Of a DNA stretch of 64,000 nucleotides, positions 35,121 to 46,943 are shown piece by piece. This DNA comes from Dipteronia dyeriana (Eukaryota; Streptophyta; Magnoliopsida; Sapindales; Sapindaceae). The notes beneath the pieces are model-generated. The model was given only the letters and a program-made list of their open reading frames with translations. It was not told where the DNA came from and searched no databases. The position numbers and the translations under genes are program-made. How positions within the stretch are numbered: the stretch's first letter is position 1; each line of letters opens with the position of its first letter. The stretch is from positions 35,100,405 to 35,164,404 of the forward strand of contig CM065301.1 of the NCBI GenBank assembly GCA_032871835.1, written 5' to 3'.

Positions 35121-35629
35121 TGCCTCACCTCTACCACTTTCCATTTTTTACCACCCATCCTTAGTGGAGATTCAAGAGGAAAGAGACATTATTTCTTGTC
35201 TATGAAAAGGAAGAACATCAATAGAGCTTGGAGATCTTAGATGACAATTGGTTCTTCTCTTTTACTCTTCTTTTGTTATTTTCTTCTTTGATGTGTATCC
35301 CCGTTTGGGAAATATGTAAACGTAACACTAGCATCATGTATTTGATATATTCAAGTATTGTCACTTTCAATTGCTTAATTGATTCTTGACTTGTATTAAG
35401 TAGGTATACCAACTTTTGATGCATGTTTAAGGATAGTTCTTGTCTTTACATTCATATTCATGTAGGTTAGCAGTTGATATATGGTCATGATTGGAATTAG
35501 GAGTAGAATAACTTAATTTAGGAGTAGTTTAATTAAACATCCCATTATTGATGGTGATTTTTGGAAGTATCACACGTCGAACATATTGTAAATAGAATCA
35601 CACGGTTGCTAATGATGAATAGTTAAAAA
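35121..35629 (+). other. unassigned LTR-like scrap
   Basis: No gene. A stretch near 35490-35535 (AGGAGTAG...AGGAGTAGTTTAATT) resembles 54297-54340, suggesting two remnants of one LTR family. It ends where B1 begins. Confidence 0.35.
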
Positions 35630-36886
35630 TGTTAGAGTTTATGCCCTAAACATGTAACTTGTAAATGGATTTATGAAGTAAATAAAAAGAAAGGTTCAAT
35701 TCATTCTTGTTATGTTATTTATTTTATAAACTTGTACACATATTAACATCTTAGATTGCTGGATGTAATCTCGAACTGTGTATATGAGTGTCATATACGG
35801 ATGGATACAGTAAGAGACGTGCAATCTAAAGAGTCCATAGATAGCAAATAAAGTTGGGTATTTTATTTATGGTTAATCTATAGTTGCGGTCCATTCTGTA
35901 ATGTACGGTGATTCTATCCTGAATTATTCATATGAGATATGGGAATTGAGGCACCTTGTATGATGTGATCATATAGGACTGAGCCATGATCTATATGAAT
36001 CTCTCACTAAGATCCGTTTACCGATGAGATTCATATATATCAACTAATGATGGCTATATGTGGGTGATCTTAATCCTGAGTGTCTTATCGACTTCTTCAA
36101 GTTAGATCGTGGTCTTTGATATACAATGGATGAGGTCAGATGCATTTCCTGATCAATATACTCCGTATGTTGAGATTACGGTTTGGCTTGTGGCTGGGAA
36201 GGTTTGTACACAATAGTGGAATCCACTCATTCTTGTGAGAAGTAGATGGTAGTTCCCTTAAGGGTTGATTCGGGGCATGGACAATATGAGCGCTCTCCTA
36301 ATTCTGTGAAGAAATATGATTTATTGTCCATTAGAGAATCAATGGTACTTAAAGGATATATGTAATTAGAGGGGTATGACAGATATTATGACCCAGCTCT
36401 AATTATGAACTACTGTGGAGGATCACACCATATGTAATGGCTATCTCGATGGACACCGAGTTGTGTCGGTCTGTGTAAAAATATCTGCAGTTGAGAGAGT
36501 GCAGCTTCTGGTTTTTAGTGGAATAACACCGGAGATAATAATCAAGGAATATTATTTAAAGAGTTTAATTAATGATTTCAAGGGTTATTGGATCTCAAAA
36601 TACTATGGGTCCATTAGGTCCCCTTGCTAGCCTGATCGATTTAGGTAACAAGGGCCACAGTTAATTAATTGGATTGTCCAATTAATTGTGTTACGAAAGT
36701 GACGTATTTATTCAAAAATTAATTAAATAATAAGATTATTTAATTAATAAGTAATGGTGATTGAATATATTAAATAATATAATTATTTAATTATATTATT
36801 AATCACCAAATTGTGAGTGTATGTTGATATTTGTTTTTGAATAAAATAAGATAATGTGATTATTTTATTTTATTAAATTAAATATT

Positions 36887-37006
36887 TTATTTTTGAATTT
36901 AATTATTTTGAATACAAAAATTAAAATCAAATAAAATATATAAGATATTTGAAATTTGAAATTTTTTAAATATCAAATTAGATTTGATCAGATTGTTTTT
37001 TTTAAG

Positions 37007-37044
<38 letters not shown>

Positions 37045-37536
37045 TATTTGTGTAAAGATAGAGGCACACATCAGTTTTAAAAAAAAAATAGTCAAAAGAG
37101 TTTTTGGCTTGCTTTTTTTTTTTGGCATAGTGTGCAGTTGAATATGTTCATCACATAAAAGACAAAAGACAAAAGCCATTAATGTGTGTGTATAACACAT
37201 ATCAACATATACATTAGAGTTTGTATGAGATGCAAACATTGCAAGTGTTGCTTAGTAAAAATAAAGAAAAAGTTTCTTAGTTTTCCTTCATTCACCATTT
37301 TAAGTTCCTGAGACTGTAACGCGCCCACACGCAGTTACCAATCCTAGGAATAGTTAGGAAGATCAGTGATACAGACCAGGAGCATATCGAAAAGTGAAAG
37401 AGCTAATGTTGATTTATTTTTGAATTTAATTATTTTGAATACAAAAATTAAAATCAAATAAAAGATATGAGATATTTTTTATTTGAAATTTTTTAAATTT
37501 CAAATTATATTTGATCAGATTGTTTTAAAAAAAAGT

Positions 37537-37574
<38 letters not shown>

Positions 37575-38030
37575 ATTATATATATATATATATTAAAAAA
37601 AGAATGTGATCAAGTTTTTAAAAGCCTTCGAAAACCGAACCACAAAGATATATATATATATATATATATGATATATTTGTGTAAAGATAGAGGCACACAT
37701 CAGTTTTAAAAAAAAAATAGTCAAAAGAGTTTTTGGCTTGTTTTTTTTTTCGGCATAGTGTGCAGTTGAATATGTTCATCACATAAAAGACAAAAGACAA
37801 AAGCCATTAATGTGTGTGTATAACACATATCAACATATACATTAGTGTTTGTATGAGATGCAAACATTATAAGTGTTGCATAGTGAAAATAAAGAAAAAG
37901 TTTCTTAGTTTTCCTTCATTCACCATTCTAAGTTCCTGAGACCGTGACGTGCCCACAAGCAGTTACCAGTCTCGGGAATAGTTAGGAAGATCAATGATAC
38001 CTACCAGGAGCATATCGAAAAGTGAAGGAG
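36887..38030. repeat. ~527-bp tandem duplication in B1 LTR
   Basis: TTATTTTTGAATTTAATT starts at 36887 and again at 37414. Both copies run through a TA microsatellite, AAAGATAGAGGCACACATCA and GAGCATATCGAAAAGTGAA. The second copy has about 75 bp extra between two TA runs (37540-37669). B2 has one copy. Confidence 0.9.
37008..37040. repeat. (AT)n microsatellite
   Basis: 33 bp; the corresponding runs in the second duplicate are 37540-37593 and 37649-37669. Confidence 0.95.
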
Positions 38031-38247
38031 CTTCCAAACGTTGATAAGCTTCTTAATCTTCTTCTTTTTATTGATTACAATTTTCTGTATTTACATATAT
38101 ATTTTATTAGTGTAATATTTTTTATATGTATTTGTTTCGAAATTAATTACGATCTCAAGTTCACTGGTCCCAGATATAGATTACGATCTGTATAAAAAAA
38201 ATTAAAACCCATTTTTGTTTCGTGACCGGTGAACGGGGTTCTTACAA

Positions 38248-38261
38248 TTGGTATTAGAGCC
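38248..38261 (+). other. B1 primer binding site
   Basis: TTGGTATTAGAGCC, one base after the LTR; one C-to-T mismatch to the Met-initiator complement. Confidence 0.8.
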
Positions 38262-39749
38262 AATTTTATTTTCGGAACAGTAAATTGTTTTCAATGCTTC
38301 TGTATGTATGATTGTGTAGGCACGATTTAAATTGACTGTATGATGTTTTTGTATGATATTAAATTTTTAATTTACAAAAACATGATTGATCGTTAATTAT
38401 ATGGTACTGTGGATTTAGGGTTTATGGGTTGTATTATTATTTTTTATTTATGTTTTTTTTTTACTGTTATTGTATTGTAAAAAAAAAAGTGTAACCTATA
38501 TTGAAGACCTGGAAAAATCGTGAAGAAGGATTCATGAGATGAATCGGAGTGACCTGAAGAGACCGGAAGACTCGGAAATTACAAGAAGACCAAGGAATAC
38601 ATCGGGGGTATTTTTGTAATTTTAGATTCCAATTTTTTTAGGTTAAATAATCCACAGTACTCGGTCAATTCATGTATGCTTTATATTATATGATGAAAAA
38701 AGCATTTTCATGCATACGTATGTCATTTAGATTAGATGTGCCTACACAAATATATTTGATATGTCATACATGCATCATAGCCTGATATTTTATGTAATTT
38801 TTTTAATATGATTAAAATGGGTAAATACATAAATTGGCTATGAAAATGAGATTAGTTTTTTAATAGTTAAAAAACTTGATAATTCTCATTAATATTAATC
38901 TAGTTATTAAAGAGTTTAATAAGTTAGATTAATAGGGTCATTTATAGTGATTAGGATTAATTTGATTTATTGCCTAATTATAAATGAACCGAATATTGTG
39001 TTAGAGTTTTAATAGTTAAAACTTGGTAAACACTATCATATGACCTTAGTAAAAAGTTTACAAAGGCTTAGATTATTCACTAATAGATTATATTTTTAAT
39101 TGTTAAAAATCATTGATAATTATTAATTAATTAGAATTTGTTCTAATTAGTTAATGCGGTATATAACTTGATTAAAGTTAGCCGTTTGATCCTGTAGAGT
39201 CTAGGTGCATTAACGAATAATAGAAAATCATAGTTTTAAAATAGTGTGTGGGAGAGGGATATAAGACATATATATCCCGCGGTCTCCATCATTAGTTCAA
39301 CACTGTGAGATCCGAGTGGAGCCTCGTGACAGTTTTGCTTTCGTCCTCCCTAAGGAGGATTTTTGAGGGTATTTCGGGATTGACCAACCCTATGGCGGCA
39401 ATTCTCGAGTTAAGCTCATGAGATCTGAAATGGTGGGTTACACTCACGAAGGTTTTGATTAAGTTTGTTAATTAAAAACCTGACTGAATAAACGATGGTT
39501 GAATGATATGGAATAAGAGTTATTCTAGAATATCATGCGATTGAGAATGTCTCGGTCCAACATGCAAAGATTTGACTGACCCTAAGGCGGCTCTTCTTTG
39601 TGGTATGTTGGATTGTCGTGGTATAGTAACTATTTTTTAGGGTAGTTCTAGTTCATTAAACATGTTCATGTATCATGTTTAAATTTATACCAAAGCACTC
39701 GCATATGTTTTAAATAAATGACTGAATGAATGTTTTATTTATTTCAGCA
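38262..39749 (+). other. B1 leader, no gene seen
   Basis: AT-rich 5' untranslated region. It ends in TTTTATTTATTTCAG directly before the gag ATG, which looks like a 3' splice site. Confidence 0.5.
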
Positions 39750-40532
39750 ATGTCTTCTGCAATACTTCAAATTCTCACAAATGACATATTAACTGGTGAT
39801 AACTACACTAAGTGGAAACTTAATATTAATGCAATTTTGGTCACCAAAGACCTCAAGTTTGTGCTTACGGAGGAATGTCCTCTAGCGCCTACTGCCAATG
39901 CCACACAAATTGTTCGTGAGCCATACTAGCGATGGGTCTCATCTGATGAGAAAGCCCGAACATATCTATTGGCTTCAATGACAGACGTGCTTGTTACAAA
40001 GCATGAAACAATGACTTCAGCATTCAAAATCATTTGATTGAGAATGTCTCAGTCTAGCATGCAAAGATTTGACCGACCCTAAGGCTGCTCTTCTTTGTGG
40101 TATGTTGGATTGTCGTGGTATAGTAACCATTTTTTAAGGTAGTTCTAGTTCATTAAACATGTTCATGCTTCATGTTTAAATTTATACCAAAGCACTCGCA
40201 CTTGTTTTAAATAAATGACTGAATGAATGTTTTATTTATTTCAGCAATGTCTTCTGTACTACTTCAAATTCTTGCAAATGACAAATTAACTGTTGATAAC
40301 TACACTAAGTGGAAACTTAATATTAATGCAATTTTGGTCACTGAAGACCTCAAGTTTATGCTTATGGAGGAATGTCCTCCAGCGCCTACTGTCGATGCCA
40401 CACGAATTGTTCGTGAGTTATATCAGCGATGGGTGGTCTCGTCTGATGAGAAGGCCCGAACATATCAGTTGGTTTCAATGACAGACGTGCTTGTCACAAA
40501 GCATGAAGTAATGACTTCAGCATTTGAAATCA
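39539..40532. repeat. ~497-bp tandem duplication over leader end and gag start of B1
   Basis: GATTGAGAATGTCTC starts both units (39539 and 40036). ATCAT stands just before each join, so short homology may have mediated the event. Units differ at many sites, including a 3-bp indel (GGTGGTCTC against GGTCTC), so the duplication is not recent. Confidence 0.92.
39750..39929 (+). pseudogene. B1 gag start, first duplicate (truncated)
   Basis: MSSAILQILTNDILTGDNYT is the copia gag opening (LTGDNYTKWK). It stops at 39927-39929, where the second copy reads TATCAG, so this copy has lost a codon by change to TAG. It continues as a non-coding duplicate until 40035. Confidence 0.8.
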
Positions 40533-40876
40533 TGGAGTCATTACAAGCTATGTTCGGGCAGCCATCCGAGCAAAAGTGACACGAAGCTGTCTGTTCTTTT
40601 ATGCTCGCTCGCATGAAGGAATGTACATCAGTTCGGGAACATCTCCTGAGCATGATGTCATACTTTAACACGACTGAAGTCAATGGCGGGGCCATTGATG
40701 AACCCAGTCAAGTGAGCATCATACTGATGACTCTTCCGACGAGTTTTGATCAGTTTAAAAGCAACTATAGGATGAACAAGTTAAAGTTCAGTCTTACACA
40801 GTTGCTCAATGAGCTCACTACCTTTGAGTCCTTGATTAAGGACAACAAGGGCAAGACCGATGAGGCAATGATGTAG
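40247..40876 (+). pseudogene. B1 gag, second duplicate
   Basis: Starts MSSVLLQILANDKLTVDNYT. It runs through QRWVVSSDEKARTYQLVSMT, then EIMESLQAMFGQPSEQK, stops at TGA 40577-40579, and resumes as LARMKECTSVREHLLSMMSY, GAIDEPSQVSIILMTLP and LTQLLNELTTFESLIKD. These are the ordered blocks of UBN2-type copia gag, the particle protein. It lacks the zinc knuckle, which would lie after 40876; sequence there no longer fits gag. One nonsense codon and truncation make it inactive. Confidence 0.85.
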
Positions 40877-40983
40877 AACAAGTGGCTGAGTCCTACATGG
40901 ATTTGTGAGACCATCCTAAATCAAAGAATAAATGACTTTAATTGAAGGGAATCGATGAGATCTTCAAAATTCAATACATTCGG

Positions 40984-41371
40984 TGTTGTGGCACGACCTT
41001 TTCGGCCAAATTCCATCATTTATGGGAAATTTCCTTATTAGTCATAAGTTGACTTTGACAAGCCATAATCACCTACCGTTAATTATGACTTGTTTATGGT
41101 CGTTAGTGTATTTTATTTCTGTAACTTTGTAATTTCACAATTTTTGGCAATTTCGCTATTTATGGCATCTTTTGGTATGTAATCCCGTTTCTTGTCCAAC
41201 AAGGATTCGGGTAAGGGTTTTCAATTTAAATAGTCTTGTAAGCCGAAAGGCTCATCAGTTCATTATTTCAATAAAAATTTAGACTTATTTTTTATTTTCT
41301 TTCTGGTGGATTCCAGTTTCAATAGAACTTAGACGTCGGTCTAGTTCTTTTTTTACGTTTTCACTGTGTCA
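40984..41371 (+). repeat. R1 5' LTR
   Basis: TGTTGTGGCACG...TCACTGTGTCA, directly followed by the primer site. The left edge could be 3 bp further right (TGTGGC). No second copy is in the window for comparison. Confidence 0.65.
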
Positions 41372-41372
41372 A

Positions 41373-41387
41373 TTGGTATCAGAGCAC
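41373..41387 (+). other. R1 primer binding site
   Basis: TTGGTATCAGAGCAC, initiator methionine tRNA type. Confidence 0.85.
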
Positions 41388-41403
41388 GGATTTGCCGATC
41401 TTG

Positions 41404-42918
41404 ATGTCAACTAACGAAGCAGGAGACAGAAGCCCTACTGACGGTGATCGTAGGGTGGAGGCCTTATGGGCAGTGGCGGAGGAACAACGATAACAGCTAA
41501 GAGAGATTCGTGAACTGCTTGTCGGGATGAACTTCAACGCTAACAACAGGCAGCCGCAACCGGATAATAGAGTATGAGTTAAGGGATTTGCTCGAAGACA
41601 ACCTGTTAATAGAGGACGTCCCCTTCGTCATCAACTTGATATCGAGGATTATTCTGAAGATGAAGGAGATAGAGTATATGGTGTTATTTAACCAGTGAGT
41701 CGATCCAGAGAGTATGAAGACTACCGGTTAAAGGCAGATCTTCCAAGCTTTAATGAAAATCTGCATATAGAAAATTTTCTTGACTGGGTCACCAAAGAAG
41801 AGCGGTTCGAGATGATGGAGACTTCATAAGAGAATATGGCCAGATTTGTCACCTTTAGACTGAAAAGAGAGGCTGTAGTCTGGTGGGATCAATTGTAGAA
41901 GAACCGTTAGTGACAAGGAAAGTCGATTGTGAGAACCTGGCATAGAATGAAATAGCTAATGATGGGTAGGTTTCTGCCACCAGACTATGAGCAATATTTA
42001 TTTCAGTTGCTTCAAAATTGCTCACAGGGAGCCAAGTCTGTGTTTGATTACACGGTAGAATTTTCTAGGCTCTCAGAGTGAAAAATTTAAGGGAAACTGA
42101 GGGGCAACGCGTAGCCAGATATCTCAACGGGTTGAAACCGTCACTTCGAGATAAGATCAAACTGCAAGTGTTGTGAACTGTGGATGAAGCTCACAATATA
42201 ACGCTAAAGGCAGAATTGCTGGAACGTAGAGTTGGAAACTCAGGTTTTTGGAGGAACAACCCTTAGTCATCATTCCCTAATAGAGACAAGGGTGTTCAAT
42301 CATCGCTTCCAGCAAACCATCCAAGAGGAGCTAATGAAGAAGAGTGTAGTAGTAGCAATCAAATAACAGCGCCAACCAACAGGAACGTGCCTAGAAATCT
42401 GAATCCAAATCCCTATTTTAGACCTACACTAAGAACTTGTTACAGATGTAGAAACCTGGTCATCATTTGAATGCATATCCTGATCGTTGACCAGTAAATT
42501 GGGTAGAAGGATGTGAAGAAGATCCAGATGTTCCTAAATATAAAGCAGAATGTGACTTCTATAAGGGAGCAGAATTCACTGAAGAAGATGGTGAGCGGGT
42601 CAATTGTGTGGTACAACAGGTGTTGTACGCACCAGAGCAAGATGACCACAATCAGCATAACAATATAGTTCGATCTTGCTACACAATCAGTCAGAAAGTC
42701 TGTGACCTGATCGTGGATAGTGGAAGTTGCGAGAACTTTATCGCGAAGAGGTTGGTGGAACACCTAAAGTTACCAACTGAGAAACATCCCAATCCATATA
42801 CCATTGGCTAGATCAAGAAAGGAACGACAGTAAAGGTAACTGAGATTTGTCGTGTTCCTATTTCTATTGGTTAGATATATAAGGAGGAGGTAGTTTGTGA
42901 TGTGATTGATATGGATGC
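41404..42918 (+). pseudogene. R1 gag and protease start
   Basis: From ATG 41404 (MSTNEAGDRSPTDGDRRVEA). The capsid core reads [20 protein letters not shown], then VTFRLKREAVVWWDQL and [19 protein letters not shown], the retrotransposon gag pattern, with many TAG/TGA stops. A broken knuckle TCYRCRN is near 42437. The protease has [20 protein letters not shown] (D-S-G, near 42700-42760) and EEVVCDVIDMDASH, where the join to the MULE lies. It would encode particle protein and its processing enzyme. Confidence 0.8.
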
Positions 42919-44480
42919 TAGCCATTCCTATGAAATGTTGTTTTATGAGTCGCCGTACCCAAAAGCAACTGGATACACCTGTTCGTTCCCATCTTGTGTT
43001 GTTGCAACAAACATTATACCCCGGAATCATCCCTTCAAATGGGTACCATCAACGGTAATTACTGGATGCATACACATCCGGAATCCTCTAAGTGAGGCAC
43101 CAATCGACATGAAAAAGTACAGAAATGTATCATCTTTGTCGCACTGTAAGTCAGTGATTATGCTGGGATTTTTTTTGTTCCAAAACATAACCAAATGATG
43201 GAAGCAGTTGGAAGGTTTCCTCATGCGTTCCATATAACAGCGACAACGCATAATCGAGGGCGGTGTGTGCCTTACTGTACATGATTTGGATTCCATACAT
43301 TGATTGTATGTCGACGATTATGTTCTTCGGATGCATTAGTCGACCATCTTGTTGTTGAAGTCTAGGTGCAATAACTTCTCCAATTATGACTACACTAGCT
43401 TGTCGGTGGCGGCAGTGAATTTCCTCTAACGGACAAGTGTGTTCGTTGACAAAACTTCTTACTTGAAAGTATGTGCCTTCATCTCTCCTCACTGCTCTTA
43501 ACTTCCACGTACAATTTTCCATCAAACAAACTAGATGTAATGTTGTCTTATTGGACCTTTTCACCTTCCACTCAAAGTTCTGCCGCATTGCAAAATGGTC
43601 TACTAGTCTCTTCAAATCCTTTTTCGTTGGAAAAAATTACCCTTTATATATCATGCTTGTAGGTTCATCTTCAACCAAGTTCCCGTGTTGTGGCATTATC
43701 AGAATCATCTGGAATTACATTAGCCAGGACCTCGGAGGTCTCAGCTATATCTGGTGCACTGGAACTAAATCTGTGTACATGTCTTACACGTCTTTCCATT
43801 TGGACAGGTTCTTCATCATCCTCATTGTCCTCTACATTTTCTACTGAATTGAAATTGCCCTCATTATCCACCGCATGAATCAGCCCAACATTCGGTGTTG
43901 TATTCTGCTCATTGTTGATGTCATTGTAGATCTCATTGTATTGGTGGTTGTACTGCCTACCATTCATCTCAATTTGATAACCAAATATATCGTCGAATTG
44001 AGGTCCCAGTATATTATCATGGGTGGCTACTTCCGGTGGGACATCACATATGTTTTCCCAACCATCAATCCCACTTCTTTCTGTGAACAACGGGTTGCTT
44101 CCGCCTGACGATCGAAATTATTAGGTGTTATCACGATGAGGGATATCTTCACCAATGACACCTCTTGCTGGCCTTTCGATTAGACTAACACATAATTGAG
44201 GGATCACCCTATCTTCCCCTAGCATAAACTGAGCATCATCATTGTTTCTTATTAATGTACGACATGTAGTCCCATGAACAATTGATATAGACTGTAGATC
44301 AGCATTGTATTTGTTCTCATCAAACTTCACAATGGTTTGCACAATCGACACCAGTTCGTCGTAACTTAAATTCTTTGACACATACAAACCTTGGTTATCG
44401 AAACCTAAATACCTCTGATTTCCGTCAGGTAATTACGCTCATTGACCGTTGTAAGATATGAATATTCTCACCCTATCCAT
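42919..44480 (-). pseudogene. MULE transposase (mudrA-like), truncated
   Basis: Starts at ATG 44480 (MDRVRIFISYNGQ). Next comes LYVSKNLSYDELVSIVQTIV (44387-44121), an N-terminal region common in plant MULE transposases, and then an acidic linker (44090-43671). The MuDR DNA-binding domain follows at 43615-43300: LVDHFAMRQNFEWKVKRSNK, ENCTWKLRAVRR, VNEHTC. The catalytic region begins with HPVITVDGTHLKG (first D of the DDE site, near 43040). A frameshift follows, then IMFVATTQDGNEQVYPVAFG and stops, ending at the gypsy junction. Later D and E residues and the zinc finger are lost. It would cut and paste MULE ends. Confidence 0.88.
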
Positions 44481-44580
44481 TGTCCTATCAAAATCATCAT
44501 CAAAAACCATTATTAAGAAACAAATATTTAATATTAAATTTACAATTATAAAGGATTAAACGAAAATCAAAAGTGTAAGC

Positions 44581-44970
44581 AATCGAGCTTTTTTTTACTG
44601 ATCGAGCTTTTTTTGTACATGATCGATCTGTTTTTATACATGATCAATCTTTTTTGAACGGGATCAAGCTTTTTTTGTTCAAAACTGAGCTCTATTTGTA
44701 CATCATCGAGTTTTTTTTAATATGGCTCGAGCTTTTTATTTTAGGGATTGAGCTTTTTTGTGGAGAATCGAGGTTTTTTTGTGAGGGATCGAGCTTTTTT
44801 TGTGCGGGATCAAACTTTTTTTTTTAGGGATCGAGCTTTTTTGTAAGGGATCGAGCTTTTGTTTTTAGGGATCGAGCTTTTTTTGTGAGGGATCGAGCAT
44901 TTATTTTTTGGATCGAGCGTTTTTTCAAATGTTTCGAGCTTTTTTGAAATGCTTTCCAGCTTTTATGCCC
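44581..44970. repeat. ATCGAGCTTTTTT minisatellite
   Basis: About 19 diverged units of roughly 20 bp, consensus GGGATCGAGCTTTTTTTGT. It lies 100 bp upstream of the MULE transposase ATG, in its 5' region. Not CRISPR-like: no constant repeat and no unique spacers. Confidence 0.92.
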
Positions 44971-45304
44971 AAGATTTTAAACTTGTTTGCACCACTTCAA
45001 ATCAACTCGGTCAAATAGATATACAAAAATAAAATGCATACATGTTCATTCATTATTTTTTAAAAGTTTACAACTCCCAGACATAAACAAAAAAAATTGA
45101 GACAACATGTTCATAAATATTCATACATTGTTATACCACACAGAAATACAAGAAAAAATGAAAATGAAAATCACAAATATTAGTTTACCTTCTTGTGCAA
45201 TATTTGGAATGGAGCTCGTTTTTTGAAGAGATACCCAGAGTAGTTGATTGATTTTCAGACAACTTTTTTGGACGAGAGAGGCTTTTAAAGAATAAAGAAT
45301 CGAT
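44971..45304. other. MULE upstream region, nothing recognised
   Basis: AT-rich text between the minisatellite and the possible terminal repeat. No ORF or motif that I can support. Confidence 0.5.
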
Positions 45305-45420
45305 TATTTAAGAGCAATTTCGGTAGCTCACCATAATAGGTGCCTTTTAAACTTAACTTATTATAACGGTGACATCACTGTAACTCACCCAAAAAAAGGT
45401 GGCATTTCTCACCATTTCCA
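45305..45420 (-). repeat. candidate MULE terminal region
   Basis: In reverse: GGAAATGGTGAGAAATGCC, then GGGTGAGTTACAGTGATG and GGTGAGCTACCGAAATTGC. Repeated GGTGAG words near an end are usual in MULE termini. The partner terminus is absent, so this is unproven. Confidence 0.4.
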
Positions 45421-45421
45421 C

Positions 45422-46460
45422 TAATTAATATTAAAGACTATATTTGATAAGTAGATAAATAAAAGGAATTATTTATCTAATCAAATTAGGAAGTCTTTAA
45501 TATGTTTACAAATACACTATTGAGTTGGATTAGAAGTCTTGGTGGAGGATAGAATTCCGTTTAGAAAAGGATTCTTAACCACCAAGTAAATCCACATAAG
45601 GATAGGATTCTTAACAACCAAGTAAATCCTTCTTAGGAAAGGATTTGTGATCCTAATATATATTCTTGTGAATCTCGGCCAGCTCATAAATATATATAAG
45701 AGGATAGAATTCCTTTTAGAAAATGATTCTTAACTACCAAATAGATCCACCTAAGGAAAGGATTCTTGCCAACCAAGTAAATCTTTCTTAGGAAGGGATT
45801 TGTGATCCTATATACATACCCTTGTGAATTTCGGCCAGCCTAATGATTTCTTAGAGTAAAATTTCAGCCAACCTAAGGTTTTTCTAAGAGAGAATTTTGT
45901 TTGGCAAGAGAGAATTTTGAGAGAGAAAATTTTAGTAGTTTACTCTAGACAAAATTCAATCAACTCTAAGTTATATGGTATGGAATTCGGTCAAGGAGAA
46001 AAGAGAAAAAGAGAACGTTTTTTGTTTTCGATTGTACACTAGTATCATTTACATCAAAAGGGTTTTGTGTACAACATCGAATCAAGGTTCACGTGAGTTT
46101 CATCAAATTGATTGATAATTCACAAGTGGCCGGACGTTCTTGATTTTTCTCTTGGTGGATATTTGTAACTATCAAAGAAATAGATTTTTTTTGTTTCCAT
46201 CCTCAGGTTTACAATTTGAAGAAAGGGACCCCACACTCCTAGGTGATTCACTTTCGTGATTGGATTGGAAGATCTTGTGGAATTGATTCGGTTCTTGTTC
46301 AATCGTCACGAGAAAAAGGTATGACACTTTTTATATACATCAATTAATCTAAGGTTAAGGTTGTTGTTAGTGAAAGGGAAATTTTGTATTTATACGCAAA
46401 CCCTAATTTTATTTTATTAAATTTTCTCACGCATCTGATGCATGTGGTTTTTTCCCTACA
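45422..46460 (+). repeat. A2 5' LTR (3' part)
   Basis: TAATTAATATTAAAGAC...TTTCCCTACA, matching 52941-53971. Confidence 0.92.
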
Positions 46461-46461
46461 A

Positions 46462-46475
46462 TTGGTATCAGAGCC
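46462..46475 (+). other. A2 primer binding site
   Basis: TTGGTATCAGAGCC, one base after the LTR end. Confidence 0.9.
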
Positions 46476-46599
46476 TGTTGTACCCTTGATTAATTGATAT
46501 ATGTGTTCGTGAATCTTTTTATTTTTATTGTATGTATGCATGTTTTAGAAAGAGATGGCACTCTAGGTATTCACATATATATTTACATTGGAATGTATG

Positions 46600-46600
46600 G

Positions 46601-46628
<28 letters not shown>
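46600..46628. repeat. (AT)n microsatellite in A2 leader
   Basis: Counterpart of the run at 952-990 in A1, at a slightly shifted place. Confidence 0.9.
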
Positions 46629-46631
<3 letters not shown>

Positions 46632-46943
46632 TTATATATGGTTTGTTATTGCTCAATTTTGGTCCTAGAATTTCAATGTATTTTGTTTTTGGGATTGTAA
46701 CAAGAAGGGTGGTCTATCATCGCTATAATTTCCTTCTTCGTAGATGCTAAGTTTTTTTTATTTTTGTTGTTGTAGTAAAAAAAACTGCAGTATTTTATTA
46801 TTAAAATTCTTTTGTAATATATTCGAGCATCGAAGACTTGAAGGTTTGAAGAATTAGGAGCAACCGGAACAAGTTTGGGGCCGTACGAGCCGTAACAACG
46901 AATGTGTGTGCGAAGAGCACACATCCACGTTTGTTGTGGCATT

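Larger units (their letters stand above)
35630..38246 (+). repeat. B1 5' LTR (2,617 bp, internally duplicated)
   Basis: TGTTAGAG...GGGGTTCTTACA. Homologous to 54608-56674 (2,067 bp, minus). The 550-bp excess is accounted for by the internal duplication at 36887-38030. Confidence 0.88.
35630..40983 (+). mobile_element. Ty1/copia family B copy 1 (B1): 5' LTR, leader and gag only
   Basis: A full 5' LTR, near-match Met primer site, 1.5 kb leader and gag, then truncation: a gypsy LTR starts at about 40984 and protease, integrase, RT and RNase H are gone. The LTR starts TGTTAGAGTTTATGCCCTA, like the reverse-oriented B2 LTR (TGTTGGGGTTTATGCCCTA). Two separate tandem duplications of about 0.5 kb mark this copy. 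Confidence 0.85.
40984..42918 (+). mobile_element. short-LTR Ty3/gypsy fragment (R1): 5' LTR, gag, protease
   Basis: An LTR of about 388 bp is followed by a Met primer site, a decayed gag and a protease start. The order and short LTR suggest a chromovirus-type (for example Reina-like) gypsy element, a tentative lineage call. It ends abruptly inside the protease at CDVIDMDA(S/C)H, where MULE sequence begins. Confidence 0.75.
42919..45421 (-). mobile_element. Mutator-like element fragment (MULE, M1)
   Basis: Holds a broken mudrA-type transposase, a minisatellite leader and, at the right edge, GC-containing text (45305-45420) that in reverse reads GGAAATGGTGAGAAATGCCACC..., a plausible terminal inverted repeat. 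The left part, including the end of the transposase and the other terminus, is missing. It lies between a gypsy fragment and a truncated copia LTR. Confidence 0.75.

Noticed and set aside
44581..44970. CRISPR-like array
   Set aside because: Units are diverged and directly adjacent without unique spacers; the context is a plant MULE.
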